64,000 nt of DNA from Nitrospirota bacterium (lineage in GTDB: Bacteria; Nitrospirota; Nitrospiria; Nitrospirales; UBA8639). The position numbers were made by a program, and so were the translations under genes. Positions 25,982 through 34,523 of the stretch are shown here, piece after piece. The notes beneath the pieces are model-generated. The model was not told the DNA's origin, made no database searches, and was given only the letters and a program-made list of their open reading frames with translations. The stretch lies in contig JAOTTP010000008.1 of the NCBI GenBank assembly GCA_029864405.1, positions 1 to 64,000 of the forward strand. The letters are read 5' to 3'. Every line of letters begins with the position of its first letter. Within the stretch, counting starts at the first letter, position 1.

Positions 25982-27034
25982 ATGAGCACTTCCAGAGTAC
26001 ACCACCACCGACATCATCGTGGTCACCTCATCCGGCATTTCCTCCTAGGCTTTAGCCTGACCTGGCTTGCGCTGATTGCCGGAACACCCTCGATTGCTTC
26101 AGCCACACAAACCGAACACATCATTCTGGTCGTGTTGGAAGGAATCAAATCATCATCTCTTCAAGGCGACGCTACTCCAACCATGGCTCGGTTGGCCAAG
26201 GACGGAGTCGTAACTTGGTCCGCACAATCCATTACACCACCCCTCACGGTGTCGGCGATGGCCTCTCTGCTCACCGGCCTTCCGGTCAAAAAGCATCGGG
26301 TGACAGCCGAGTGGGAAACGTACGATTTTGCACGCGCATTTATGCGCTCCCCCACCGTCTTTGATTATATGGATCTGGCTGGAGGAAAAGACACCGGGGT
26401 CTTTCTTATGGATGAACGGCTCTATCAATTGGTCCGACCGGAAATTTACGTCGACTCGCAAGTCTGTGGCTATTCCAAACCCCAATGCACACCTGAAACG
26501 GCAGCGATATACATCAAAGACTTTTTAGAAAAAATCACCAGCGAGAAAGGCTATGGGTTCCGGCTATTTGGAATGCCAAACCTGTTATTGGTGCATCTGC
26601 CTACGGCAGCCAAGGTTGGACAGAAATACGGTTGGGACTCCCAAAAATATTCCGCAGCCTTAACATCTATCGACACCGCTGTGGACCAAATCATCCAAAC
26701 GTATAAAGAACATGGAGTATTGGACAAAACGATGGTGATTATCACTGGGCTGAATAGCGGCCCTCTTCGTACGACTCAAGATGGTGCGAAACCAGTTTCT
26801 GCCGGCGTGCCCCCAACTGATTTAGATGCCACGATTCCCTGGATTGCCTGGGGCGCGAACATCAAGCGTAATTACCCCATCACACAACCAGTTTCCTTAT
26901 TAGATACGGGGGCGACCATCATGTATGCCCTCGGGTTAGAGACGCATACCGAATGGGACAGCCACGCTATTGATGATATTTTCCAGGCAGTTCCAGAACG
27001 ACAAACCACTGGAAATGAACCCCTAAAAAAGTAA
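25982..27034 (+). CDS. Alkaline-phosphatase-fold protein, probably exported and catalytically degenerate
   Basis: 350 residues. A His/Arg-rich N-terminus (RVHHHRHHRGH) precedes a hydrophobic export signal (about 19-41). The body follows the phosphodiesterase/sulfatase branch of the alkaline phosphatase superfamily: ILVVLEGIKSSSL, TPTMARLAKDGV, then the nucleophile-region ITPPLTVSAMASLLTGLP. The metal ligands are eroded: E53 replaces the first Asp, the usual D-x3-H-x3-H block near 207-216 reads T-A-A-K-V-G-Q-K-Y-G, and the late D-H pair is replaced in ITGLNSG. It may bind rather than hydrolyse a phosphate or sulfate ester. Start: ATG with AGGG 8 nt upstream. Confidence 0.65.
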   Translation: MSTSRVHHHRHHRGHLIRHFLLGFSLTWLALIAGTPSIASATQTEHIILVVLEGIKSSSLQGDATPTMARLAKDGVVTWSAQSITPPLTVSAMASLLTGLPVKKHRVTAEWETYDFARAFMRSPTVFDYMDLAGGKDTGVFLMDERLYQLVRPEIYVDSQVCGYSKPQCTPETAAIYIKDFLEKITSEKGYGFRLFGMPNLLLVHLPTAAKVGQKYGWDSQKYSAALTSIDTAVDQIIQTYKEHGVLDKTMVIITGLNSGPLRTTQDGAKPVSAGVPPTDLDATIPWIAWGANIKRNYPITQPVSLLDTGATIMYALGLETHTEWDSHAIDDIFQAVPERQTTGNEPLKK

Positions 27035-27041
27035 GAAGACC

Positions 27042-27488
27042 ATGAATCGAACACCATTTCACCGGCAATTCGGACATAGCATCTTCTGCCTGTTCCTCAT
27101 CGGTGTATTCCCTTTGCTTGTTCAACCAGGACATGCCACAGATCCAGTTAATCCTCTGTTGCGAGAGTTTCCCATTACCGTAAATCCGAGTGCGCTCACC
27201 CCCACCACTTGGTGGCATGTGCCAGGCATCACTCCGTTAATCTGGACAAAAGATCCCATCAATATGGACGCATACAAAACCTCTGAGTCCAGAACACTGA
27301 ACCTCAAGCCTGGAGAATATCGTTTTGGGACTTTTACCTTTGATTTCTTATTCAAAGTGACCTTATCCGGAACCTTGGAATTCGCGCCCACACTTGACCA
27401 ATGTATTGATGGACGAGGGACACAAGTCCTGACCATTCGTTGTACCCATACGCAACCCTATCCCCAAGAACCGGACTATCCGAAGTAA
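27042..27488 (+). CDS. Secreted hypothetical protein
   Basis: 148 residues. Signal peptide about 1-32 (IFCLFLIGVFPLLVQPGHA), then a beta-rich domain with LNLKPGEYRFGTFTFDF and two C-terminal cysteines (QCIDGRG and IRCTH) that could form a disulfide outside the cytoplasm. It starts 7 bp after the phosphatase-fold gene, so the two are probably one operon and may act together in the periplasm. No family recognised. Confidence 0.7.
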   Translation: MNRTPFHRQFGHSIFCLFLIGVFPLLVQPGHATDPVNPLLREFPITVNPSALTPTTWWHVPGITPLIWTKDPINMDAYKTSESRTLNLKPGEYRFGTFTFDFLFKVTLSGTLEFAPTLDQCIDGRGTQVLTIRCTHTQPYPQEPDYPK

Positions 27489-27512
27489 TCCGACGGGATA
27501 AAAAGGAAGATC

Positions 27513-28901
27513 ATGTCGAATTCGGTGCAAGATTGGCTTGATGCCCTAGAAGATGTCGATGATGCCACCCGCGAGGAAGCGGCGAAGGCCCTTGCAGAAA
27601 AAGGTGACCCAAGCACCCTAGAACCTCTCTTAGTGGCCATCGAAGATGACTATTGGTCGGTCCGATCTCACGTGGGATGGGGACTAGCCAAAATCGGCGG
27701 AGAGAAAGCCATTGAAGGCCTCATTGCACTCTTCAACGACAGCATGATGGAAGTCCAAGCTGAAGCCGTTCAGGCAATGGCTTCCATGGGGAAAGGTGTC
27801 ATCCCCCAATTACTGAATGCCTTAAAAGACAAGCGGTGGCGAGTGCGCGAACAGGCTGCCAAAACCTTGGGAGAATTGCGTGACCCTCAAGCGGTCCAAG
27901 GATTGGCTCTTGTGTGTCGAGACCGGGATGGTGCAGTCAAGAGTGCCGCGGCAGAAGCCTTAGGCAAAATTGGAGACGCAAAGGCCATTCCAACACTGAT
28001 TAAACTCTTTAAAGATACGTCCAAGATCGTGCGGGAAACCGCAGGAACCGCGTTGATGTATGTTGGAAAAGAATCGGTCGATGCCTTACTTGAGTCCCTC
28101 AAAGATCCCCATTTCGTCGTGCGCTGTCACGCCGTTCGGACCTTAGGGGGCATGACGACGGACTATCAAATGGGGCGAGTGTGGGTACGTGAGGCTCGTG
28201 TCGTCGATGCCCTCATCGACATGGTAAAAGACCCCGATCGAGCTGTTCGCGAAGATGCCACAATTGCCTTGGGCAATATTGGAGATGCCCGTGCAGTGGA
28301 TGCCCTCATGGAAGCCATGAAAGATGGGGCAGTCAAACGCCACGCCATCGCTTCCTTAGGCATGATCGGAGATCCTCGCGCCTACCCTCCCGTCCTGGAC
28401 GCGTTAAAGGGCAAAGGCATCCATCAAGAAGGGAAGCCAACCCCTGGCTGCATTATCAGCGAAGAACTCTTAATTAAAGAAGCCGCGGCGACCGCCCTGG
28501 GTCATTTCCGACATCCCAAAGTCATTCCGGATTTGGTGCTGTTACTCAAAGACCTGGTCCTTCGGGATTATGCCGCCAATTCCTTGGTGTTAATTGGAGA
28601 CGCCGCCATTGAGCCACTCGTGTGGTTCCTCCATGACCCGGACTTATCTAAGGTCCAGCAAGAAAGCGAGCGGGTTCTCGCGTTTGCTACCACTCGAATG
28701 ACGGCAGGAGGTGCCCTCAAAAAAACGGTCTTAGACACCCTGGATAAACTCGGGTGGAAACCAACAGAAGGCGTCAGCAAAGAGACCAGAGAGATTGAAT
28801 ATACCGATACCTCGAATGTGTTAGGTGAGGGAGGGGAAGGCCGCTTTGGCAAGAGCGGTGACTTCGCCATGCCGGCCAAACCCCCGAAAATCGAACGGTA
28901 A
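27513..28901 (+). CDS. HEAT-repeat protein 1
   Basis: 462-residue soluble solenoid of about eleven to twelve HEAT/PBS-lyase-type repeats. Each is around 31 residues, with the pattern D-x-x-A-V-x-x-L-I-x-A-L-x-D...V-R-x-x-A-A-x-A-L-G-x-I-G-D. The C-terminal 55 residues (from about 405) break the pattern into a Gly-rich charged tail (LGEGGEGRFGKSGD). Such solenoids bind other proteins; no enzymatic residues are visible. A GGAAG site precedes the ATG, and the gene is 24 bp after the secreted protein. Four more HEAT genes lie at 34524-38236, beyond the betaine block. Confidence 0.88.
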   Translation: MSNSVQDWLDALEDVDDATREEAAKALAEKGDPSTLEPLLVAIEDDYWSVRSHVGWGLAKIGGEKAIEGLIALFNDSMMEVQAEAVQAMASMGKGVIPQLLNALKDKRWRVREQAAKTLGELRDPQAVQGLALVCRDRDGAVKSAAAEALGKIGDAKAIPTLIKLFKDTSKIVRETAGTALMYVGKESVDALLESLKDPHFVVRCHAVRTLGGMTTDYQMGRVWVREARVVDALIDMVKDPDRAVREDATIALGNIGDARAVDALMEAMKDGAVKRHAIASLGMIGDPRAYPPVLDALKGKGIHQEGKPTPGCIISEELLIKEAAATALGHFRHPKVIPDLVLLLKDLVLRDYAANSLVLIGDAAIEPLVWFLHDPDLSKVQQESERVLAFATTRMTAGGALKKTVLDTLDKLGWKPTEGVSKETREIEYTDTSNVLGEGGEGRFGKSGDFAMPAKPPKIER

Positions 28902-28916
28902 TACTTTCCAATTCCC

Positions 28917-28945
28917 GGGGTGGGGCGGGGCCAACCCCAATTTTT
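28917..28945 (+). terminator. Possible terminator of HEAT-repeat gene 1
   Basis: A GGGGT/ACCCC (or TGGGG/CCCCA) short stem followed by AATTTTT on the plus strand, 15 bp after the stop. The stem is short, so this is a weak call. It lies between convergent genes. Confidence 0.4.
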
Positions 28946-28952
28946 CCCTCTG

Positions 28953-30635
28953 TCAGTCCCGCTGAAAGTGCAAAATTCCCCATGTGAGATGCCCTGCCAT
29001 TCCGGCATCGATCCAGTACTGCAACCCAACCTTCATACTGGCAAGATATTCCTCGGTACAGACACGAATGAGCGTGTGGTGTTGCGCAACAAGTTCTTGG
29101 AGCACCCGACTATAGTGCGCTGGTAAATTTTTGGATAAATTCACAATCTGTACTTCTTTAAATCCAAGATCGTTGGCCAATTGTTGATAATATTCAATAG
29201 ATCCCAAGGAATCTAAATGGATTCGGTCCAGAATTGGTTTCAACACATCAGGCGGACACTTCGCACTTTGCATAGGATCGGTGAACATGAACTGCCCACC
29301 TTTGGCCAACACCCTGAACACTTCTTCAAAGACTTTTTTACGGTCACCACTATGCAGAATGGCATCCTGCGACCACACGAGATCAACGCTGCCATCCGGC
29401 ATCGGAATATCCTCAAAACTCCCGTCAATGACATTAACCGCTAAACTCATTCGCTCTTTCTGATTGAGTTCTCGATTCCGCTTATTTTGGATTTCACTCA
29501 AATTCAGGCATCCAACCTGACACCCATATTGTCTCACGAGATAACGCGCTGAGCCTCCGTACCCCGACCCAATATCCAACACCCGGGTCTTCGAATTAAG
29601 ATTCTTGACAGAAGCCGCCATTTTCTCCACGGTCCGTCGGCTGGCATCAAAAATCGAATCCTTGTCAGATGTGTACAGTCCAATGTGGATATCTTCGCCA
29701 CCCCAAATCGTGGCATAAAACCGGTCAGCATCAGAACTGTTGTAATAGTCCCGAGCCGTGTCCACAGTGGTGGAATAATTGAGATTTCCAAATTTTCCCA
29801 TGATGGTGGTCGGGCGTTCCTCATTTTTATAGAGTTTTTCCGCCACATGAACATAAAAATCAGGATCCTCAACTTTATGGGTTTCTTGGAAGTCCGCATA
29901 GGTTTTCACTTGCTGAAAACCAACCTCATTCATGAGCCGACGTGTATATTCTTTCCGCAGCGGAAACATATTTAAATGAAACGCTTCGCCATCGGGAAAA
30001 GTATATTTGAACCTGGCGAGCCCTTCATCGACATGTTCCGGCTCCGCGCTGACATTGTCCCCGCAATAGTAATACACATGCTTCGAGGAAAACCCCTGAT
30101 CTAAAATTCCATCGTAATTCCTTTGATCCAGAATCAGAATCCCGTCATGTCTCAGCGCGGTGTAAAATTCGGCCAAGGCTTTTCGCCGGTCTTGCTCGGA
30201 AAAAAGATGGGTCAGAGAGTTCCCCAGACAAATCACCGCATCGTATTTATTGTGAATATCCCGGCTCAGCCAGCGCCAATCGGCATGAATGGTCCGCATA
30301 ATAAAGCCGGCTCGTCGAGCATTCTCAAAGGCTTGGGCTAACATTTCCGGACTGCCATCCGCACTGGTGACATCGAACCCGGCACGCAAGAGCCGAATGG
30401 AATGAAACCCGGTTCCCGTCGCGACATCCAATATGCGTTTGACGCCCCGCTCCTTCAAAAGCCGGATAAAAAAATCACCTTCACTGGAGGCACGGGCCTC
30501 CCAGTCAATCAAGGCGTCCCATTTTTGCACAAAACTCTGGACATACTCCTGCTTGTACAAATCCGTTTTTCTTTGAGCAATGGGGTTATCTCCATACATT
30601 TGCTCGCGACCGGTTATCGTGGCTTTCTCAGTCAT
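28953..30635 (-). CDS. Glycine/sarcosine and sarcosine/dimethylglycine N-methyltransferase fusion
   Basis: 560 residues with two SAM-methyltransferase domains. Domain 1 (about 15-270) resembles glycine-sarcosine methyltransferase, with the SAM motif LDVATGTGFHSIRLL and EMLAQAFENARRAGF. Domain 2 (about 290-560) resembles sarcosine-dimethylglycine methyltransferase, starting ARDYYNSSDADRFYATIWGGEDIHIGLY with SAM motif LDIGSGYGGSARYL. Together they would methylate glycine three times to glycine betaine, an osmoprotectant. Fused versions are known in halophiles. AGGAGG precedes the ATG. A BCCT transporter gene is divergent upstream, consistent with one osmoadaptation locus. Confidence 0.92.
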   Translation of the reverse strand: MTEKATITGREQMYGDNPIAQRKTDLYKQEYVQSFVQKWDALIDWEARASSEGDFFIRLLKERGVKRILDVATGTGFHSIRLLRAGFDVTSADGSPEMLAQAFENARRAGFIMRTIHADWRWLSRDIHNKYDAVICLGNSLTHLFSEQDRRKALAEFYTALRHDGILILDQRNYDGILDQGFSSKHVYYYCGDNVSAEPEHVDEGLARFKYTFPDGEAFHLNMFPLRKEYTRRLMNEVGFQQVKTYADFQETHKVEDPDFYVHVAEKLYKNEERPTTIMGKFGNLNYSTTVDTARDYYNSSDADRFYATIWGGEDIHIGLYTSDKDSIFDASRRTVEKMAASVKNLNSKTRVLDIGSGYGGSARYLVRQYGCQVGCLNLSEIQNKRNRELNQKERMSLAVNVIDGSFEDIPMPDGSVDLVWSQDAILHSGDRKKVFEEVFRVLAKGGQFMFTDPMQSAKCPPDVLKPILDRIHLDSLGSIEYYQQLANDLGFKEVQIVNLSKNLPAHYSRVLQELVAQHHTLIRVCTEEYLASMKVGLQYWIDAGMAGHLTWGILHFQRD

Positions 30636-31102
30636 TATGGGAACACCTCCTGGAGGGCCGCTGCCCTCACCACCTTCTTGAGTGATGGGTACAAGTGAGT
30701 AAAGGTCATGCGATTTCCACTTCTCATTAACCGTATTCGATTGGCAAATCCCGCAAAGGAAGAGCTGCGCTCTGTCTCAATGGACCAGAAATAAAAAAGG
30801 CCTCCGAACTTCTCCTGCGAGCGTAAGGAAGGCCCGATTGTTGCGTCAGAGGTTCAATCTAACCCGTGAGGTCCCTCTTAGCAACCCCTTTCGACCATTT
30901 ACCCGTCATTGAGCAAATCCAACATGCCTCATGTAATCAAAAGGTCTTAAAGGCTTATGACTACACACGTCATACACCGCCACCTACGCAAAAATTTACA
31001 CATCACCATAATTCTTTTCGGCTTGGCATGATCTGAGTTTTCCTTGTTCATCAACGCCAATTATGGTAAGGCCTAGCCTTCCCCATTCAATTCTATCGCT
31101 CC
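30636..31102. other. Divergent region between betaine synthesis and BCCT genes
   Basis: 467 bp with both promoters expected inside. The minus strand has a hairpin with a T-tract (separate entry). No ORF supported, and no known riboswitch consensus recognised. Confidence 0.45.
30793..30834 (-). terminator. Terminator-like hairpin in leader of methyltransferase gene
   Basis: On the minus strand GGCCTTCC pairs with GGAGGCC (one bulge) across about 21 nt, followed by six T residues. It lies about 160 nt upstream of the methyltransferase start, inside its likely leader. It could be an attenuator, or the end of a short upstream transcript. Confidence 0.45.
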
Positions 31103-32611
31103 ATGAACCCACTGAAATCCACCACCCTTGTCTTCAACATCTCCTGCGCCCTCGCACTCCTCTTCTTATTGTGGGGCGGGATAGCCCCGGAACATTTGGC
31201 CAAAATCACCGGCGCATTCCAAACGTCTCTTCTCGATTCGTTTGGCTGGCTGTATGTCCTGGCAGCAACGGGTTTTCTTGTTTGCGCTCTCTGTCTCATA
31301 TTTTCCCGATGGGGTGATATTCCGCTTGGACCGGATGGGGCCAAACCTGAATTTCCTCTGCTCAGCTGGTTTGCCATGCTGTTTTGCGCAGGCATGGGCA
31401 TCGGACTAGTGTTTTGGGGAGTCGCCGAACCCACCTCCCATTTTCACGATCCACCCATCGGCGAAGGAGGAACGCCTCAAGCCGCCCGCTTGGCGCTGCA
31501 ATATTCATTTTTCCATTGGGGGCTTCACCCTTGGGGCATCTACACCATGGTGGGGATGGCCCTCGCCTATTTTCAATTTCGAAAAGGCACACCGGGTCTG
31601 TTTAGTGCTGCCTGCCAGCCGGTTCTAGGCAGGCATGCCACCGGGCCACTGGGCACCACCGTGGATATCATCGCCGTCTTTGCCACAGTCTTCGGCGTGG
31701 CGACCTCTCTGGGATTTGGAGCCGTGCAGATCAGCGGAGGATTATTTTATGTGTTTGACGTGCCCAATACCCTCACTACTCAATTAGTCGTGATCGCCAT
31801 TGTCACAGTGCTCTTCATGCTGTCCGCTCAAACCGGACTCCATCGCGGCATCAAATACCTCAGTAATCTGAATATGATTCTGGCGCTGACTCTCCTGTTT
31901 TTCCTTCTGTTTCTCGGCCCGACCCACTTCATCATGACCGTGTTTCCCTCGACTTTCGGCCACTACATCCAAAACCTGCCCACGATGAGCCTCAATCTGG
32001 CGCCCTTCCGAGATTCCACCTGGATTCATAACTGGACGTTGTTTTATTGGGCCTGGTGGATCGCCTGGGCACCGTTCGTCGGCACCTTCATCGCGAGAAT
32101 TTCAAAAGGCCGGACCGTGCGCCAATTCGTGTTGGGCGTGTTGCTGGTGCCGTCGCTCTTTTGTGCCTTTTGGTTCACGGTCTTTGGGGGAACCGGGATT
32201 GCTTTAGAACTCTTTCAGGACGTCTCCTTGAAAACCGTCATGGAAACGCAGGGCATCGAGGTCTTGCTCTTTACGGTGTTGGAGCAATATCCGATGGGCA
32301 CGGTCATGTCGCTCATCGCCATCTTTCTCATCGGGACGTTTTTTATCACCTCAGCCGACTCCGCCACCTTCGTCTTGGGAACCTTAACCACCAACGGCAG
32401 CCTCAACCCGCCGAATCGCATTAAATTCACATGGGGAGTGATTCAATCCCTTTCGGCAGCCATCCTCCTGTGGTCAGGAGGACTCAAAGGCCTGCAAACC
32501 GGCGCCATCCTGGCCGCCTTTCCGTTTGTCTTTGTCATAATCATCCTCATCATCTCCCTCCTCAAATCCTTTCAAGAAGAAACAAAACAGCACAATTCTC
32601 AAAGAATCTAA
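31103..32611 (+). CDS. BCCT-family betaine/choline/carnitine transporter
   Basis: 502 residues with about twelve transmembrane helices. Signature stretches are GMGIGLVFWGVAEPTSHF (about 97-114) and the tryptophan-rich WAWWIAWAPFVGTFIARISKGRTVR (about 313-337, substrate and ion path). It imports a quaternary ammonium compound with Na+ or H+. The N- and C-termini are short, without the long regulatory tail of BetP. Placed divergently from the glycine betaine methyltransferase, it most likely scavenges betaine. A decayed copy of its 3' end lies at 33371-33430. Confidence 0.94.
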   Translation: MNPLKSTTLVFNISCALALLFLLWGGIAPEHLAKITGAFQTSLLDSFGWLYVLAATGFLVCALCLIFSRWGDIPLGPDGAKPEFPLLSWFAMLFCAGMGIGLVFWGVAEPTSHFHDPPIGEGGTPQAARLALQYSFFHWGLHPWGIYTMVGMALAYFQFRKGTPGLFSAACQPVLGRHATGPLGTTVDIIAVFATVFGVATSLGFGAVQISGGLFYVFDVPNTLTTQLVVIAIVTVLFMLSAQTGLHRGIKYLSNLNMILALTLLFFLLFLGPTHFIMTVFPSTFGHYIQNLPTMSLNLAPFRDSTWIHNWTLFYWAWWIAWAPFVGTFIARISKGRTVRQFVLGVLLVPSLFCAFWFTVFGGTGIALELFQDVSLKTVMETQGIEVLLFTVLEQYPMGTVMSLIAIFLIGTFFITSADSATFVLGTLTTNGSLNPPNRIKFTWGVIQSLSAAILLWSGGLKGLQTGAILAAFPFVFVIIILIISLLKSFQEETKQHNSQRI

Positions 32612-32673
32612 CCGAAATTCATAATTGTCTACTTCGTCTAATTTGTCTAAAATAAACAAAGGAGGAATTTTCT

Positions 32674-32925
32674 ATGCAATACGTATCCGCGAGTGATGCC
32701 AAACAACGTCTCGCAGCCATTCTTGATACGGCTCAACGAGAGCCGGTCATGATTAGGCGGCAAAAACGGGATGTGGCCGTGGTGCTTTCAGTTCAGGAGT
32801 ATGAGCGGGTCTGTGGGTTAAACCGTGAAGAATTTCAGCGATTTTGTGACCGAGTGGGAAAGGGAGCGACAGATCGCGGCCTAACAGAAAAAAAATTGGT
32901 AGAAATTCTGGCTGATGAAGGCTAG
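32674..32925 (+). CDS. Phd/YefM-type antitoxin
   Basis: 83 residues. The N-terminal half (VSASDAKQRLAAILDTAQREPVMI, then AVVLSVQEYE) is the Phd/YefM DNA-binding fold; the C-terminal half is the unstructured toxin-binding part. It would neutralise the PIN toxin encoded next and repress the operon. AAAGGAGG precedes the ATG, and the end overlaps the toxin by 11 bp. Confidence 0.9.
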   Translation: MQYVSASDAKQRLAAILDTAQREPVMIRRQKRDVAVVLSVQEYERVCGLNREEFQRFCDRVGKGATDRGLTEKKLVEILADEG

Positions 32926-33340
32926 AACACGAATCGTCCTGGACACCAACGCAATAGTCAGCCGCCTTCTTGTGCCGGATTCTATTCCTGGACAAGCCGT
33001 AAGCAAGGCCGTGAATGAAGGGGAGATCCTGATGTCAGAATCCACCTTATATGAATTGGCCGAAGTCCTAGGAAGGAAAAAATTTGATGTCTACGTCAGT
33101 ATCCAGGACCGGGAAGAATTTTTGCGAATGCTCGGACGAATCGTTGAGATGGTCCCGATTCTTCATGCCGTTCACGATTGCCGCGATGTGCGGGATAATC
33201 ACATATTAGAGGTGGCCGTAAACGGACAAGCCAAGGTCATCGTCACCGGCGATGAGGATTTACTCGTGCTGAATCCCTTCCGGGGCATTTCCATTATGAA
33301 ACCGGTCGACTATCTGAAATGGAAACCAGCCTCGCCCTGA
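32915..33340 (+). CDS. PIN-domain toxin (putative RNase)
   Basis: 141-residue PIN domain of the COG1569 type. Acidic catalytic residues are D in VLDTNAIVS near the N-terminus, E in YELAEVL, D in RDVRDNHILEVA and D in VTGDEDLLVL. It is expected to cut RNA when free of its antitoxin. Overlaps the antitoxin gene, as usual for such modules. The module sits between the BCCT gene and a remnant of BCCT 3' sequence, next to a dispersed repeat. Confidence 0.9.
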   Translation: MKARTRIVLDTNAIVSRLLVPDSIPGQAVSKAVNEGEILMSESTLYELAEVLGRKKFDVYVSIQDREEFLRMLGRIVEMVPILHAVHDCRDVRDNHILEVAVNGQAKVIVTGDEDLLVLNPFRGISIMKPVDYLKWKPASP

Positions 33341-33370
33341 AATTCGTCGTTACTAACCGATCAATAATTT

Positions 33371-33430
33371 CTTCGATTCATCCTCCTCCTCTCCCTCCTC
33401 AAATCTTTCCATGAGGAAATCCGCAAGTAG
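33371..33430 (+). pseudogene. Remnant of a BCCT transporter 3' end
   Basis: Translates as FILLLSLLKSFHEEIRK and stop, close to the end of the intact BCCT protein (IIILIISLLKSFQEETK). The DNA match covers about 45 bp at high identity and seems to continue past the stop (TCTAAC...AACC). Nothing upstream of it is BCCT-like, so it is either a decayed second copy or a duplication made when the toxin-antitoxin module arrived. Confidence 0.7.
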
Positions 33431-33506
33431 TCTAACGCTTAACCAGAATTATAGAGATTTCAAATAATTCCCATCCATGGTTCCTTGTCTTCCACCTTGA
33501 AGGCGT

Positions 33507-33705
33507 GGGCCTTTTGCCGAAACAAAAGGGCCTCGTCCGCCGGGGCGAAACCCGGCTTCACAGGACATCACATTGACATGAGAGTTGGGGACATAAGTGC
33601 GATGCGTTCACCGGCCAGCGCGTTTTCGACGTGAAAACCCCAAGATGGATTCCTCATAAATATCCTAAAGCTGTAAGGCAAAAATCATAAATTCCGTATG
33701 ATCCG
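33507..33705. repeat. Dispersed structured repeat, copy B
   Basis: Contains the tandem hairpins (GGCCTTTTG-CCGAAA-CAAAAG at 33508-33532 with one bulged G; GCCGGG-GCGAAA-CCCGGC just after), the GAGAGTTGGGGACA stretch, the CCCCAAGATGGATTCC stretch and the terminal CATAAATTCCGTATGATCC. It lacks the 5' multibranched part found in copies C and D. From 33706 to 34004 I see no gene or other structure. Confidence 0.8.
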
Positions 33706-34004
33706 ATCATTTCCCTTTGGCAACAATAGAGTTTTCTCCCTTCCTCGAAATGGATCTTTAAAACTTATGAGGGGAATTTCCCCAGGATTTCACAGCCCGA
33801 TAACGCCACCTACCCGATTCTGAGACCATCATCCCCTTTTATATCGCGTTATCCCAAACCGAGAAGGCCCGTCTCCCTCGACACATTATTCTGGACTTGC
33901 ACCATCTGACCGTTATTGACAGAATGGCGATAGGACGCCTGGTTGAAATCCAGCACTAACTTCTACATGACTCAACTAAAAGGCTCAACCTGAAAGGAAC
34001 CAGT

Positions 34005-34370
34005 ATGCCAGAATCCAAAACAGATCTCCCGCACATCACCACGACCGAAACGTTGGTAAGATTTTATGTCCTTCTCTCCCAATACATCGATCGATGCCTG
34101 GATGAGGCAACCAAACGCTCACTCCCTGAAGGAGAATTCCAAAAACATCTGACCGAGACACATACTCAGGTGACGGAGCTTCTCGCCACAAACCGGGTGG
34201 TCAAGAACAAGGCGGAGACGGAATTTCAACGGATCACCACACTGTGTGAACAATTTTTGAAAACCCCAACCAATCAAACCATAAAAGACAGCCTGCACCA
34301 GGAGCATGACGTTCTGAAAATCAAAATGTTAGCGCTGAGCGACCTATTAGCGGTGTTTCGATCGGTGTAG
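34005..34370 (+). CDS. Hypothetical helical protein upstream of HEAT cluster
   Basis: 121 residues, entirely helical and charged, without membrane or signal segments. AAAGGA precedes the ATG at good spacing. It starts 150 bp before the HEAT-repeat genes on the same strand and could be part of their operon. No family recognised. Confidence 0.65.
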   Translation: MPESKTDLPHITTTETLVRFYVLLSQYIDRCLDEATKRSLPEGEFQKHLTETHTQVTELLATNRVVKNKAETEFQRITTLCEQFLKTPTNQTIKDSLHQEHDVLKIKMLALSDLLAVFRSV

Positions 34371-34523
34371 AATCCACCAACCACCCGCACAGTCGACCTC
34401 TCCTCTTCCTCATTGACCCCCCAAAAAATCGTATGGTAACGTCGACATTCGGGTTTTCCCTAATGGTAGGGAGGACCCGCGTCTCTCGAAGGCGTGATCC
34501 CAATTCCTCAACGTGGAACAGAC

